DNA of 64,000 bases from Aaosphaeria pasadenensis (GCA_022813625.1 JAKLMB010000001.1:930001-994000); one strand, 5' to 3'. Shown: positions 47,853 through 59,847, counted from the first letter of the stretch. Notes: generated by a model from the sequence alone, not told the origin. Made by a program: numbers and translations.

Positions 47853-50800
47853 ATGGCACCAAAAAGCAGTCCCCCGCAGTCGAGCTCTTCTCAAAATAAA
47901 AAGCAGCAGACGATATCGAGCTTCTTTGCCCCGAAGCCACCATCGATAAAGAAAACACCCGCGCCCGCCGAGGTCATTTCGCCTGCGACAAACGGTGCCT
48001 CCCAGAAACCGGACGACGATGCTTCCGACGAAGACGATGCGCCAGTTATTCCTCGATCGACGGCCTCTCGAAGGAAACGTATAGTTGAAGACGACGACAA
48101 TAGCGATGGAGACCCTGACCTGCCGGTGCAGAAGCGCATACGCAGCATCGCGAGTGTAGTGAATCCTGAGGAGGAGGTCCCAGGTATACCACATCGACCA
48201 TCTCTAGGTCAGACGTCGGCGACATCTCTCAATGTTGCCAAACCAAAGGCACCTTCCGACCGCACATCAAAGTTTATTTTCTCCTCCTCGCCCCCGGAAC
48301 AAAACGAGAACGAAGTGGAAGAGGATGTCGATGTTACACAAGAAGAGAAAGAGAGACTCCATCGGAAATTTGTCGAGAAACTTGGAAAACCCGACAGTTT
48401 TGCATCTTTAAGAAGAAAAAACAAGATGATATCGGAGGAAGCGGCAGAAGGCGAGGAAGGCGAAGAAGAGGATGAAGAAGAGAATCCAAAAGTCACAAAG
48501 GGCAAAAAGGGTGCTGCCTCGAAAGCTGCACCAAAGCTCACACCAATGGATAAGCAATATCTGGACATCAAGCGAAAGCATCTGGACACTATCATTGTCA
48601 TGGAGGTGGGGTACAAATATAAAATCTACGGAGAGGATGCACGGATCGCGTCGAAAGAACTGGGAATTGTTTGCATTCCAGGAAAGTTCAGATATGACGA
48701 GCATCCCTCTGAGGCTCACTACAGCAAGTTTGCGTCTGCTAGTTTCCCCGTCCACCGATTGCAAGTTCACGTTAAACGTTTGGTACAAGCAAACCACAAG
48801 GTTGGAGTTGTACGACAGGTCGAAACGGCGGCTTTGAAAGCCGCAGGCGACAACAGGAACACACCCTTCGTGCGGAAGCTCACAAATCTCTACACGAAAG
48901 GCACCTATGTCGATGACGTAGAAGGACTAGATTCAACGGGGGCCACGAACCCAGGGGCACAGTCCACAGGTTATCTACTTTGCATTACGGAATCCAACGC
49001 GAAAGGATGGGGCACCGATGAAAAGGTTCATGTGGGCATTGTTGCAGTTCAGCCAGCGACAGGTGATATAATCTACGATGACTTTGAAGATGGGTTCATG
49101 AGAAGCGACATTGAGACGAGACTCCTTCATATCGCGCCGGCAGAATTCCTGATCGTCGGCGAACTCTCGAAAGCTACGGACAAGCTCATTCAGCACCTTT
49201 CGGCTAGCAAGACCAATGTTTTTGGAGACAAAGCTCGCGTTGAAAGGGTCGACAAATCAAAGACCATGGCAGCTGAAGCCTATAGCCATATCTCCAACTT
49301 CTACGCAGACAAGATGAAGTCCGACGCCACAGTCACTTCAGATGGGTCAGGAGCTATCCTAGATACGGTTCACCAACTGTCTGAGCACGTCACGGTCTGT
49401 CTCTCAGCGATGATAAAACATCTCAGTGACTATGGCCTGGAACATGTTTTTGACCTCACCAAATACTTCCAATCTTTCAGTGCGCGTTCATACATGTTGC
49501 TAAATGGAAACACACTGTCGAGTCTGGAGATTTATCAGAATTCGGAGGACCAGTCCAGCAAAGGTAGTTTGTTCTGGACAATGGACCGTACGAAGACCCG
49601 TTTCGGGCAGCGACTGCTCAGAAAGTGGGTTGGTCGACCTCTAATTGACAAAATTCAATTAGAAGAGCGCATTGCGGCTGTGGAGGAGCTGAAAGAAGGA
49701 GAAAGGACCATACCAGTCGATAAGCTCAAGTTCGTCCTCGGAAAGATCAAAGCCGATCTGGAGAAAGTCCTTATCCGCATATACTACAAGAAATGCTCGC
49801 GCCCCGAGCTTCTTGTGGCCTTACAGACCCTCCAGGGCATAGCCGGCGAATACTCAAACACAAGGGACTCCTCAAAGGGAGGGTTTACATCGCCATTACT
49901 CAACACAGCTGTGTCCAATGTTCCCAAGATCTATCAAGACGTCACTGATTTCCTGGAAAAGATCAACGCTCAGGCAGCCAAAGACGACGATAAATATTCG
50001 TTCTTCCGCGAAGAGCACGAGGCCGAGGATATCAATGACCACAAACTCAGCATTGCGTCCGTCGAGGATGATCTGAACACATACAAGAAGGAGGCAGCAG
50101 CAAAGCTAGGAAAGAGCAAGGTTGAATATGTTACGGTGGCAGGGGTTGAGTATCTCATCGAAGTGAAGAAGAAGTCGCCGGAGGAGAGGAAGGTTCCTGC
50201 GTCTTGGGCGCAGATATCTGCAACGAAAGCTGTAGTACGATTCCATACACCAGAAGTAAAACGTATGCTTCAGGAGCGCGACCAGCACAAGGAGTCTCTG
50301 GCTGCAGCATGCGATGCAGCTTACTCCCGCCTGTTAGGTGATATCTCTGCAAAGTATCAAGAGCTTCGAGACTGCGTGCAGTCCCTTGCGACTCTCGATG
50401 CCCTGCTTTCATTGGCAACATTGGCATCGCAGCCAGGGTACGTCAAACCTACATTTACGTCCGACATTCAGCTCTCCATCACCGGAGGACGACACCCCAT
50501 GGTTGAACAGCTCCTCCTGGATACCTATGTACCAAACGATGTCTCGCTTTCCCAGGATGCCACCCGAGCCCTGCTCGTCACAGGGCCTAACATGGGAGGA
50601 AAATCGTCCTACGTACGATCTGCAGCACTTATCGCCATCATGGGCCAGATCGGCTCGTACGTGCCCGCCACCGAAGCGCACCTCGGCATGCTGGACGCCG
50701 TATACACGCGTATGGGAGCCTTTGACAACATGCTCAAGGGAGAGAGCACATTCATGGTCGAGCTGAGCGAAACAGCCGACATTCTCAAATCAGCCACGCC

Positions 50801-51319
50801 ACGCTCCCTGGTGATCCTCGACGAGCTGGGCCGTGGTACAAGCACCTTCGATGGCGTGGCTATCGCCGAGGCGGTCCTCGACTACGTGATTCGCGAACTC
50901 AAGTCTCTCACGCTGTTCATCACGCACTATCAGCATCTTGCCCGGGTGCAGGATCGTTTCGAGAACCATGAGCTGAAGAACGTGCACATGAGGTTTGAGG
51001 AGCGTGACGGCGGGAAAGAGGTCGTGTTCTTGTACGAGGCTGCGGAGGGAACGAGCCATCGATCGTATGGATTGAATGTTGCGAGATTAGCGGACGTGCC
51101 GGAGAAGGTCATCGATGTTGCAGCAGTGAAGAGCACCGAGCTGGAAAACACGATGGCGGCGTGCAAGATGGCGAATCTGTAAGTTCACTCTAGAGTCCCC
51201 AAATTCGGAAGAGTCACGGTATCTAACTCTTCAACAGTGCTCGCATGCTCAGAGGTGTGGTTCAGGGTGGCGACGAGAATGAGCTAGAGAAGCTTGTTGA
51301 TGGGATATCGCAACTGTAA
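47853..51319 (+). CDS. msh3: DNA mismatch repair protein Msh3
   Basis: MutS homologue that pairs with Msh2 (MutS-beta) to bind insertion/deletion loops. I use the ATG at 47853 (MAPKSSPPQ); the frame stays open upstream only to non-ATG codons. Exon 1 runs 47853-51178. A small last exon 51238-51319 adds ARMLRGVVQGGDENELEKLVDG, total 1135 residues. A PCNA-binding box QQTISSFF sits at residues 18-25, followed by about 180 disordered acidic/basic residues. The mismatch-binding domain begins at LTPMDKQYLDIKRKHLDTII and contains VGYKYKIYGEDARIAS (the Msh3-type lysine/tyrosine pair in place of the Msh6 Phe-x-Glu). The ATPase has Walker A TGPNMGGKSSYVRS, then ESTFMVELSETADIL, Walker B LVILDELGRGTSTFDG and TLFITHYQHLA. 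It is convergent with ATG5 (204 bp apart). Confidence 0.95.
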
Positions 51320-51523
51320 AACATTTTTTTATCTTGGTACTAGGCGCTGTGGAGACTATACAGGTATAGCGTATCATTGGGGGAACATCAAAAACAGCTG
51401 TAATATCAAGGTATCGAGGTATATGTTTCACGTTGTCATCCCACGGGATGACCTCTATCTAGGTAGTAGTCCACCTCCGCCCTCAAATTCACGACTTCAA
51501 TCACGAATAACAACGAAACACCA

Positions 51524-52756
51524 TTACGCCATCATGATGACCGCAATATGCATCCACCCGTCCATATACGCCGCAACGCGTAGCAGATCCTCCACACTAG
51601 AAGCCAGCGGCAGCACCGCACCGTGCAGTACCGCCTGCGCGAGCAGCGGACTGCGTCGGCTGGGGAACAGACTCGGTATGATCTGGTTCAGCGCCGTGCC
51701 CACCGTCTGCGGTTGTCCTGCATCGGAACAGTCAGTGAACAACGTTTTTCTTTGGAAGATCATACCAGTGGCCGGTACTAAGGGGGGTAGGGGTAAATTA
51801 CGTACGTGATGAAAGCGCGGGCGTGACAAGTGCCTGCACGACCCTCAACGAGCCGGGGGCTTTGTCCTTGCTCCCGGCCGCTGCATCTTTCGTTGACGAC
51901 GACGCAGCGTGCGGTAGGTACAGCTTAATCGGGATGTGTCGTAAGTTGACGCCCTGGGGGTTGAGCAGCTTCTGGTTGATGGGGCCGAAGAGCGAGAAGT
52001 CGTGCTGTTGGACCGAGTCCCAGAGCTGCGTGGAGTCTTCTTTGCTGAGCGACATTACGGTCCTGCCCGTGCCGTTGCGGAGGTAGTCTGCCTGTCGAGT
52101 GGGGGGTTTGATGAGCATTTGGGTGTGGTTCCTAGGGGAGGGGTCGTCATACTTCCTTTGCACTGTTGATGAACATGTCGTAGAGATGCTTGCCATCCGC
52201 GTCGAGCTTGACGAGGTGCTCGACCGGGTAGTCTGAGAAGTGGACGGTGAGCCGCCAGGGAAGATTCACCTGGTCGTCTGTTGCCGTGTCGACTTTGCTG
52301 GCGGTGGCATCGTTGGGGTACGCGGGTTCATTGCCAGAGTAGAGGTCGTAGAGGAGGCCGAGGGGGTAGTGCCATTTCAAAGGGACGCCCTCGTGCTCGA
52401 GCCAGAGGTCGGTGACGTCCGCGTCTGGGTAGATGAGTTTGTTGGAGAAGAAAGCGCGGAGGCGGTGGATTAGCAGGCCGAGGTATGATAGTCGAGGATA
52501 TTGGATCTACATGGTTGTTTCGTTTGTGTGAGTGATTGATGTTTGGTGAGGGGATTACCGGTTTAGGCAATGATGGTATATATAAAGGATGGGTTCCAAG
52601 AAGTGTGGTGGTGGTGGTGTGGATCTGGCTTACTAGGTATGGATCAGAGTCATCGTACGTCCTGCAGTCTCCTTTGTGCAGCCGAATCTCGAGTGGTAGG
52701 CTTCCATTCCAGATGGTCTGGCGCAGTTTACTCGTTACATCGCGTGAACTGCTCAT
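51524..52756 (-). CDS. atg5: Autophagy protein Atg5
   Basis: Ubiquitin-fold protein that is covalently joined to Atg12 and, with Atg16, directs Atg8 lipidation on autophagosomal membranes. Exons 52756-52634, 52506-52153, 52091-51806 and 51717-51524 join in frame to 318 residues. The N-terminus has IWNGSLPLEIRLHKGDCRTY and PYL-IQYPRLSYLGLLIHRL, typical ubiquitin-like fold 1. LKWHYPLGLLYDLYS and LPWRLTVHFSDYP follow. The Atg12 acceptor lysine lies in FINSAKEADYLRNG (K158, by alignment to yeast K149 and human K130). The C-terminus repeats the ubiquitin fold (IPIKLYLP, QTVGTALNQIIPSLFPS, ending GWMHIAVIMMA). An alanine/serine/lysine loop (SSSTKDAAAGSKDK) is a local insert. Confidence 0.95.
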
Positions 52757-53217
52757 GTTCGGAGCAGACTATGGGGGGGAAGAGTCAGTTGCTAAGGGTC
52801 CCAGTATTAGGTTGTCGAGTCGTTCGTTAATAGGTGGGGGTTGTGGTTGGCTGGTCTAGTTCCATGGAGGCAAAAGGTTAACTCGCAAAGCAAAGCAAAG
52901 CAAAGCGGGGGAATTAACATCCAGGGTCTACAAATAGATCCATTAATTACCCTTTGCGTGCCTGAGGTTGCTCGATAGTCAATAATCAAGGATCATCTAT
53001 CCCGTAATCGTACCTAAGACGGTTCCTTTTGCGGGGAAGTACTGCCGGTGGTCGTTATAACAACGGCAGCAGACCCACTTCCCCCCAATAACCATCTCGC
53101 CATTCATCAGCAACGTTCACTTGGAGCTCTTCATTAGTTTTCCGTTCAGTCACTTAGGAAAACAATACAGCTTTGGGTGATCGATAGCTGAGCATTGCAT
53201 TAAGCTGCACCAACCAG
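52757..53217. promoter_or_regulatory. Divergent promoter region of ATG5 and next gene
   Basis: 461 bp between start codons with both promoters. Contains the pentamer repeat GCAAA (52885-52906). No strong TATA box. Confidence 0.5.
52885..52906. repeat. GCAAA tandem repeat
   Basis: Four copies of GCAAA plus GC in the ATG5 upstream region. Confidence 0.9.
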
Positions 53218-54089
53218 ATGACGACGATAACACTACTTGTCGAGCCGCCCACTCGGACCATGAGTTTCGCACTCAATCGCAAACGATCGAGGTTGATGTT
53301 GGAGTCGGACGATGAGGATGACAGCCGACTTGTACCGGCGCACGCCTTGGCTGGCAGCAGTAGTAGCACCGGCCATCTTTCCAATAGCAACAATAATGGC
53401 AGCAATGCAGCGTCGTTACTATCTCCCACAGACAGCTTGAAGAAGACGAGAACGCAGGGCGAGCTGGACGAGCTGGACGTCATACCAGTCGGCGAGGCGT
53501 GGAAAGTAGACCTCAAAAGCCTCCTGGAGAACGTCCCCATGCGCCCGAAGCCGGATGGAAGTTTGCTGCAGCCGCATGACAATAATGCAAGGTACCAGAG
53601 GGGCAAGTCAATCACCGTCCTGTGTGTGCAGGGAGCCCTGCAGCTCCACTACGATCTTCTCTGGTATGTTGAACCGCTCTCATGACAACTCCTATCTACA
53701 ATATTCCGGCGCGATTGCTAACGATACGATCTAGCGATGCGTTACCGGAGCTCTACTCGATCTCACCCTCATTGCAAGCCGTCGTCCTCTGCCGCGACCC
53801 GTCGTCTCACATCCCCACGAACACGATCCCCTTCTCGTTACCTCTAGTCCAAGCCGTCAATCCCGGAAACAACTCATTTGTCAAGCTAGGCCTGCTGCAT
53901 CCGCTGGGCGGTGGGCACTCTCCACTCGATGCGCTCGTGGTCATCGATACACAGGAACGACGGAGGCTGGTCCTCCCGTTCGGCTGGGGCGCCGGCAGAC
54001 ATGCTGGGACAGCTGGAGGGAAGCTGGTGCGCGACACGCTGATGTCGCTGCTTAGATCGTGCGTGGAGGCGCTCGCGAGAGAGGGCTGA
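53218..54089 (+). CDS. Uncharacterised protein
   Basis: Exons 53218-53663 and 53735-54089 join to 266 residues; the ATG at 53260 (MSFALNRKRSR) is an alternative start. The first 110 residues are Ser/Asn-rich with basic and acidic runs (NRKRSRLMLESDDEDDS). The rest is ordered: VGEAWKVDLKSLLENVPMRP, SITVLCVQGALQLHYDLLW, then after the splice LYSISPSLQAVVLCRDP and LGLLHPLGGGHSPLDALVVI, ending in an amphipathic helix (KLVRDTLMSLLRSCVEALA). The pattern of alternating strands and helices suggests a small alpha/beta domain. I do not recognise the family. It is divergent from ATG5, but nothing ties it to autophagy. Confidence 0.7.
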
Positions 54090-54439
54090 GATCGCGGCGT
54101 TGGTCTGGAGGCCCGTGGCATCACACCGCGCATTGAAGCTCGGGTAGGCAGGCAGGCGGGTTCCTTGCCGTTAATCGGTATTCTCGGGGGTAGAAAGTTG
54201 ATCCCGAGATGTTGTAATAATAAATATACATAATGTTTGAATAGGGAGGGGAGACACGCGATGCGAGCAGGTTCACATATCAGGGTATACCCACAGCCAA
54301 CAGCGGCGACACGAGTACATATAGCATAAATTATTCATTACTCATTGCGATATCATTCTTATACACGCATAATCCTCTCTGAGAGCCATAAACCGATCTT
54401 CCAGGTCATGTTCCTCAATCGTCAAGAGGGGTGTGTTGT

Positions 54440-54919
54440 TCATTTATCTGCAACGGGGAAGTCGCTGCCAGTCGTAGACTTGTAACCCTTCCTGATGTAA
54501 TCGGAGATCTGCTCGTCCTTGGCCTGCTCAACGGCAGACTAATGGTTGTTATCATCAGCTAGTCCGGACTGAATACACGATAGTCGCCACATGGTCTTAC
54601 CTCGTTATCCTGGGCACCCTGGCCGAGGAACTTCTCCTGCACGAAGTCGACACCTACTCGACGCGTTAGTTGAAGAACAAAACGGAGCTTTGATTTAGGA
54701 TCATTGAGGAGAGGAGGGGGGGCAAAGTAGGTACCCACCCTTGTCAAGCAGATCCTCGTTCTTCTCGCTCTCGCGGCCACCGCCAGCGGCGGAGTTGAGC
54801 TTGTCGCCGAGGCCGCCGAGGAAACCACCCTCTTGCTTCTGCTCTGGGTTGGAGGATGAGGCCTGGTTCTGGTTCTGGTTCTCGTTGTTACCGCCGGTGA
54901 ATTTGTTGACGAAGTCCAT
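54440..54919 (-). CDS. Small conserved fungal protein, possibly stress-related
   Basis: Exons 54919-54739, 54653-54601 and 54538-54440 join to 110 residues. The N-terminal half is Asn/Gln/Gly-rich and disordered (FTGGNNENQNQNQASSS, FLGGLGDKLNSAAGGG). The C-terminal half carries the compact motif LLDKGVDFVQEKFLGQGAQD, then SAVEQAKDEQISDYIRKGYK and TGSDFPVADK, a pattern I recall from many short filamentous-fungal proteins without a known biochemical role. The promoter holds several AGGGG/CCCCT stress-type words. No signal peptide; probably cytosolic. Function unknown. Confidence 0.8.
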
Positions 54920-55468
54920 GGTTGGTGGTGTAGGGTGGTGGTTGGGTTGAGTTGTATGTGTGTTTTGTGAGGGGTATTGAAGAAGAGGAATGGGAGATGG
55001 TAGCTATGGGAGGAAGATTGGGTTCACTTTAAGGATGATAAAAGAGGTATTTAAAGGAGAGAGGGAAGAGGGGGGAAACTGGATTTCTTAGGTTCTTGGA
55101 TGCAGTAGTGTTGTGCTCAGCCGTGCTTGTTTGTGGTGTAGTCAGTCAGTCCATCAGTCCATCATGCCCCTTCTCACACATTCACTATTCTTGTAATGGA
55201 ACTACGTCACTCGGCTTGTCCTGATTCGAGCTAACCCAATCGCCCACCCCGCGTTTAGCGTCAGACCCACCCACCAACAAGATGCGCCAATCTAGGCCAT
55301 TGAACGAGACATCCCACTACATACACGCACTAAGATAACTTCTTCAACCTTTCAGGGCGAGTGTTACGAGTAGCTGCATCGCACTTCTACAAACAACAAC
55401 CTGCGTCGGTTTGTCTGTCCCTTCGTGCGTGCCATAGCTATCGGTGAAGAGAGAGAGTCTTCCCCGCT
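54920..55468. promoter_or_regulatory. Divergent promoter with stress-type AGGGG words
   Basis: 549 bp between the small protein and the CobW-type GTPase. AGGGG occurs at 54970-54974 and 55069-55073, CCCCT at 55167-55171. Near 55350 the word ACCTTTCAGGG resembles a zinc-response element in 9 of 11 positions. Confidence 0.4.
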
Positions 55469-56663
55469 ATGATTCCCATCACCATCATCACAGGCTTCCT
55501 GGGGTCAGGAAAGACTAGTGAGTCGCAAACTGCACGCAGCAAACACCCCACGCATCGGCCCTTTTCTCTCTGACAACAAGGTCACAGCCCTGATTCTCAA
55601 CCTCATACCCCAGCTCCCCAAGACCTACAAGCTTGCGCTCCTGAAGAACGAGTTCGGTGACGTCGCCATTGACTCCCAATTGGCATCATCCAGCGCCATC
55701 TCTGGTGTCCAGGAGCTGCTCAACGGCTGCATCTGCTGTAACCTCGTCGGTCAGCTCTCTGATGCCCTCGAGACGCTCGCAAATGATATCACTCCAGATC
55801 GCATCGTTATCGAGACCTCCGGGTCGGCGTTTCCTGCTACCCTCGCCATGGAGGTCAATCGGTTGTCGCAGAGTACCGGCAAATACGTCCTAGATGGAGT
55901 TATGTCAGTCATCGATACCGAGAACTGGAAGGGCTACGAAGACACCTCGATAACAGCAAAGATGCAAGCCCGCTACACAGACCTGATTGTGCTGAACAAA
56001 TGGGAACTCGTCAGCGAGAGGAGGGTTGAAGATGTCGAGGATAAGATCCTTGATCTCGAAGTAGATCCTCCAACTCCACGAACGAAGAGTGACAAGGGAT
56101 GGGTCGATAAGGACATAGTTTTCGGACTGGATGCGAAGCTGGCGAAGTCCATAGGCACAAAGTCCGAGCACCATCATGATCATGATCATCAGAGCGAAGT
56201 CGAGGTACTATCAATAACACTGACTTCGCCCTCGAAAGCTGGCGTCGATGTCGAAAAACTCCACAAGCTGCTAGAGCAGCCAACAAAGGACTCGATATAC
56301 CGCATCAAGGGAATCCTCTACTCATCCTCAGTGCCAAAATCTTCTGGTGGAAGTGCGACCTCGACATTGGAGGTCAGCAGTGGACGATCGCGTTACATTC
56401 TCAACTGGGCATTCGGTCGATGGACGTACACCCAGGTTCCTCCTCCTTCAACCACCACAACTCCACTGGCATCCGGCACTGCTACGCCAATAAGCTCTGG
56501 ACAGAACACACCACTTCCTCCGGGCGAAGAGCCTGAGCTGCGGTTGACGGTGGTCACCGCAAAGTACGAATCCAATCAATGGCAGAAACGTATCGAATCC
56601 AGCGGGTTCGTCTCGTTGCAGAATTCAACCGATGGCACCTTGACCGTCCAGCGGATCCTTTAG
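55469..56663 (+). CDS. CobW/COG0523-family GTPase, probable metal chaperone (Zng1-like)
   Basis: G3E-family GTPase; eukaryotic relatives deliver zinc to methionine aminopeptidase. A 49-nt exon (55469-55517) joins 55588-56663 for 374 residues, splitting the P-loop IITGFLGSGKTTLILNLI across the splice. Next come KNEFGDVAIDSQL, the metal motif NGCICCNLVGQL (CxCC), a Walker-B-like IETSGSAFPATLAM, and VLNKWELVSERRVEDVEDKI with the NKxE base-recognition motif. A histidine-rich run EHHHDHDHQSEVE (about 217-229) fits metal binding. The C-terminal CobW domain (GILYSS, YILNWAFGRWTY) closes the protein, with a Thr/Ser/Pro-rich insert. It is shorter than some Zng1 proteins. Confidence 0.9.
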
Positions 56664-57746
56664 AAACCTTCTCACCCTCTGAATTGCCTCTGGCCCCGGC
56701 GTTGACCAAATTCGGACAGAAGACACGACCTCCTGCTGTCTCTTTCCAAATGTAGATTACCAACAATAGCATCGTTTTTGGTAGTATGGCGACAGATGCG
56801 GCTCGAATTGAATGTGGCGGCCGGTCCAGCCAATACTCTCCAAAACATCCAACATCTTCCCTCGTCCAGCACCAGAACTTGTCATGCAAACGTATTGAAT
56901 CCGAAGTCTTGTCCTGAAAATTTCCAGGGCATGATGTTGCAACATTCTTACTATATAGAAGATAGAAATAGATTCACGCTGATTAAGTCTTTGAGACACA
57001 GCCGCCAACAGCTGTGGCTGCCTGTGCCTATATTCTATGTCGTTTCCCAGGGTACTCAAATGCAGCCAACCCATCTCCTACCCGGCGCATTGCAACAACT
57101 TGGCACATTGAGCTGTACGCAGAATTTTATCTTATTGGTCTGCGCATAACACAGCATCTGTATTTGCAGGCGGTCAGGAGACGTCGGTAGATTGATGGAC
57201 GGGTAGCTGCATGTCATGCTCGTGTATCAGCTCCACAAAATTTTCGACCTGCATTCTAACGGCCCGCCCTGCTTATGAGCACGCATTACAACTTTGTGAA
57301 TGACCTCAAAACCAACCTACCCCAGACTTTGCATCAATATTGCCTCTCGACGGTGGCTTGCGTAGAGTAGGACAGCCCCACCGTCCATCAGTCGTTTTTT
57401 CACGATGTCTAGAGCGCAACAACTTCCCAATCCAAGCCTTGCGCTCAGCTTGTTACGAACAGCCTAACCGACTTTCTGGGGGAATGCCCTCTCATGCGTG
57501 ATCCGGAGGCACGATGAATCCATTACGTGCGAATAACTGCAACTATCACCATTTCCCTCAACTCCGGTCCTTCGAGACAGCTATGGACGACGATACGGAC
57601 CTCAAGACAGCGAAATGCTCGAATATAAATAAGGACTTCCATCGTCTCCATCCACGAATCTCCACCACCAAGCTCAACAACCACAGCCCTTCAAGACTCC
57701 ACTCCAAACAATTCACCAGCTTTTCAAGCATCTTTTCCCTTCGAAA
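56664..57746. other. Intergenic stretch, promoter of the secreted protein
   Basis: 1.1 kb without a convincing gene. A frame at 56778-57149 has no recognisable domain and lies in the 3' flank of the GTPase. TATAAATA at 57624-57631 marks the start of the next gene. Confidence 0.5.
57624..57631 (+). promoter_or_regulatory. TATA box of the secreted-protein gene
   Basis: TATAAATA 116 bp upstream of the ATG at 57747. Clear TATA boxes are uncommon in this window and suggest a strongly regulated gene. Confidence 0.6.
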
Positions 57747-58325
57747 ATGAAGTTCACACTCCCACTCCTCCTCACCGGCCTCCTCGCGAGCCTCACCACC
57801 GCCATCGCCCTCCCTCGTGGCTCTTCCTCTGCTGCCATCCAGATCCCAGGCAAGAGCGAGCTCCGCGTCTACTACCAAAACGGGCAGAACTTCATCTTCG
57901 AAGCCAACGTCGGGCCGCCGACCAGCGCACCCTCCGCGACCAGGAACATCTTCACCGGCGTCACTCGCACCAACACGCCACTCGCCGCCGTTACCTGGCT
58001 CGAGACCGACCCCGCGAACCCTGAGGTACGCACATACGTCCAAGCCAACTCTCCATCTCTCACCACCTTTCCTCCCACTGACTGACCCCAATAGATCCGA
58101 GTCTACTACGTGACGCCGCGCAACACGCTCGCCGAGCTCGCCTTCATCAAGGGCCAGTGGAAGGTCGGCGCGGACATCGGATTCGCGGTCCAGCCTGACT
58201 CCGACGCCCTGTATGCGCTGCGCGTCGGCACCACCATCATCGTGGGCTACTCGAATGCGGACGGGAATCTCGCCGAGGCGTACTACTCCACCGGCACGCC
58301 GGTCTGGCAGACGTACACGCTTTGA
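57747..58325 (+). CDS. Small secreted protein, fucose-lectin-like
   Basis: Exons 57747-58025 and 58095-58325 join to 169 residues. Residues 1-22 form a signal peptide (KFTLPLLLTGLLASLTTAIA). The mature protein has repeated strand motifs: LRVYYQNGQNFIFE, IRVYYVTPRNTLAELAF with IKGQWKVG, and IIVGYSNADGNLAEAYYS ending in WQTYTL. These recall blades of the Aleuria/Aspergillus fucose-specific lectin propeller (IRVYYQ...G..E...), but only two to three blades are present versus six in the lectin, so it may assemble as a trimer or be a diverged single-domain form. No cysteines are evident in the mature part. A TATA box precedes it, and size and secretion fit an effector-like or surface protein, which is inference only. 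Confidence 0.75.
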
Positions 58326-58475
58326 GGCGGCAGTGGCTAGACGTAAGAGGGCACGGGAATGCCCGAATTCAGGGGTGAATGGCGGGTGGTATGTAGTGGA
58401 TATGTGAGGGGAGGGGGAAGGAAGGTGAGGGCGGTTTCTTTTGTAGCTCAGTCTGTCGTTTCAGTAGTTAGGTCG

Positions 58476-59847
58476 TCAATTCCGATCCTTTGATTTCCTC
58501 CGCTTCTTCGCTAGAGGCTCGGAGGCATCTGCATTGCTTTCGCGCCGTTGTCTCGTTGCCGTGATTTCTCCTAGCTGTCGACTAGAATCGTGACGGAACA
58601 GATAGACGTGCACGTCTTCCTCGCCAGGTTCTTCGTCTCCCGGCAGCGGGATCTCGTGTTCTGCGACCTTGACGAAGCCCGCATCTGCCATTAGGTCGAA
58701 GAAGACCTCCTCGCTTGAGTGCCTGAATTTCATGGCGATGATCACGGCGAGGTTTGGAGACTGCTTGCTAATGCGCGAGATTGTATTCACTAATGCCGGG
58801 CTGTGGGTTTGTTAGTCACACAACGTTCTCAAGGGTTAACGTATTATTTAGATGGACTGGAAGCTAACCTGCTGTCTGGATTGTAAGTACAATCTGCGGC
58901 CATGGCGATGTCCACGGGCTTAGATGCGAGAGCATCCGGCAACTCGGCTTCCCAGTCGAGTTCCAGGAAGCTGGCGGAGGTGTTGCTGGCCGTTTTGATG
59001 CCTTTGAGATTGTGGTTGACTATCTCTTCGGCTTCGGAGAGGTCGGTGAGAATAAGTTCGGCGGATTCTATGACTTGTGATAGGGACATGCTAACCTACG
59101 GTTCGGCATAAGTATGATGTCTTTTTCTCTTTTGAGGTATAGGAGGGTCTTACCATTCCGCAGCCTGTGCCGAGTTCTAGTATCCGTAAAGATTGGTGGT
59201 TTTTTGAACGTTTGAAAACACTTGAAAAGGCGTCGTCCGAAGGGTTTCGAACTCGTTCTATCAGGTACGACGACGCTGCAATCCCGGCATCCCTAAGTCT
59301 TCATCTCAGCCCCGGAGTACTACCACGCTATTCACAGGTGGGAAACGGACCATAAGTGCCGCGCAATGCTCTCGCCAGTCTCCTCCCAAATCCGGATTTC
59401 TGATTTTTCTTCAGAAGTGTCCGAGTCACCAAGTCCTATGCGTCTCTCGACCAACTTTCTCGCTTCCTTGGTGCCTTTTATGGGGTCTATTGGCGCACTG
59501 AATGCAGATACTATACCGCGTGTTTCTGGCCGAAGAAGACTGTTGAAATCGTCCTTCGAGGTCTTAGGCTGCGTTCCTACTCTTACGACGACAGCGCCAT
59601 TTACTTTGGATTTCTTGAATGGTAGACTGATTGGGAGAGTTCGCATTCCAGCACCCCATACTATCTTTTTTGAAGCAATGATTGGACCTCCCGATCCGGG
59701 AATCAGTTCTGCAAAAAGAGTGACATTGTAAGGTAAGAACGAGTCACCCAGATCAGAAGTGATCGTTATTAGGAAAGAGACCTCAGGCTCTGAGGATTTC
59801 GGTCCATGAGCAATCCTGGGCGTTTTGAGAAATCGTAGGTAGCGCAT
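58476..59847 (-). CDS. Protein-lysine methyltransferase-like protein (METTL21/Rrg1 group)
   Basis: SAM-dependent methyltransferase of family 16. Starting at the ATG at 59847 (MRYLRFLKTPRI), exons 59847-59351, 59292-59154, 59095-58869 and 58800-58476 join in frame to 395 residues. The N-terminal part (about 160 residues) is family-specific. ARHLWDAGIAASSYLIERV begins the catalytic fold, with the SAM motif RILELGTGCGMVSMSLSQ, LTDLSEAEEIVNHNLKG and VDIAMAADCTYNPDSSPAL (the D-x-x-Y motif near the active site in this family). The C-terminus ends in a basic tail (AKKRRKSKDRN), a likely nuclear signal. The protein substrate is unknown. Confidence 0.85.
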
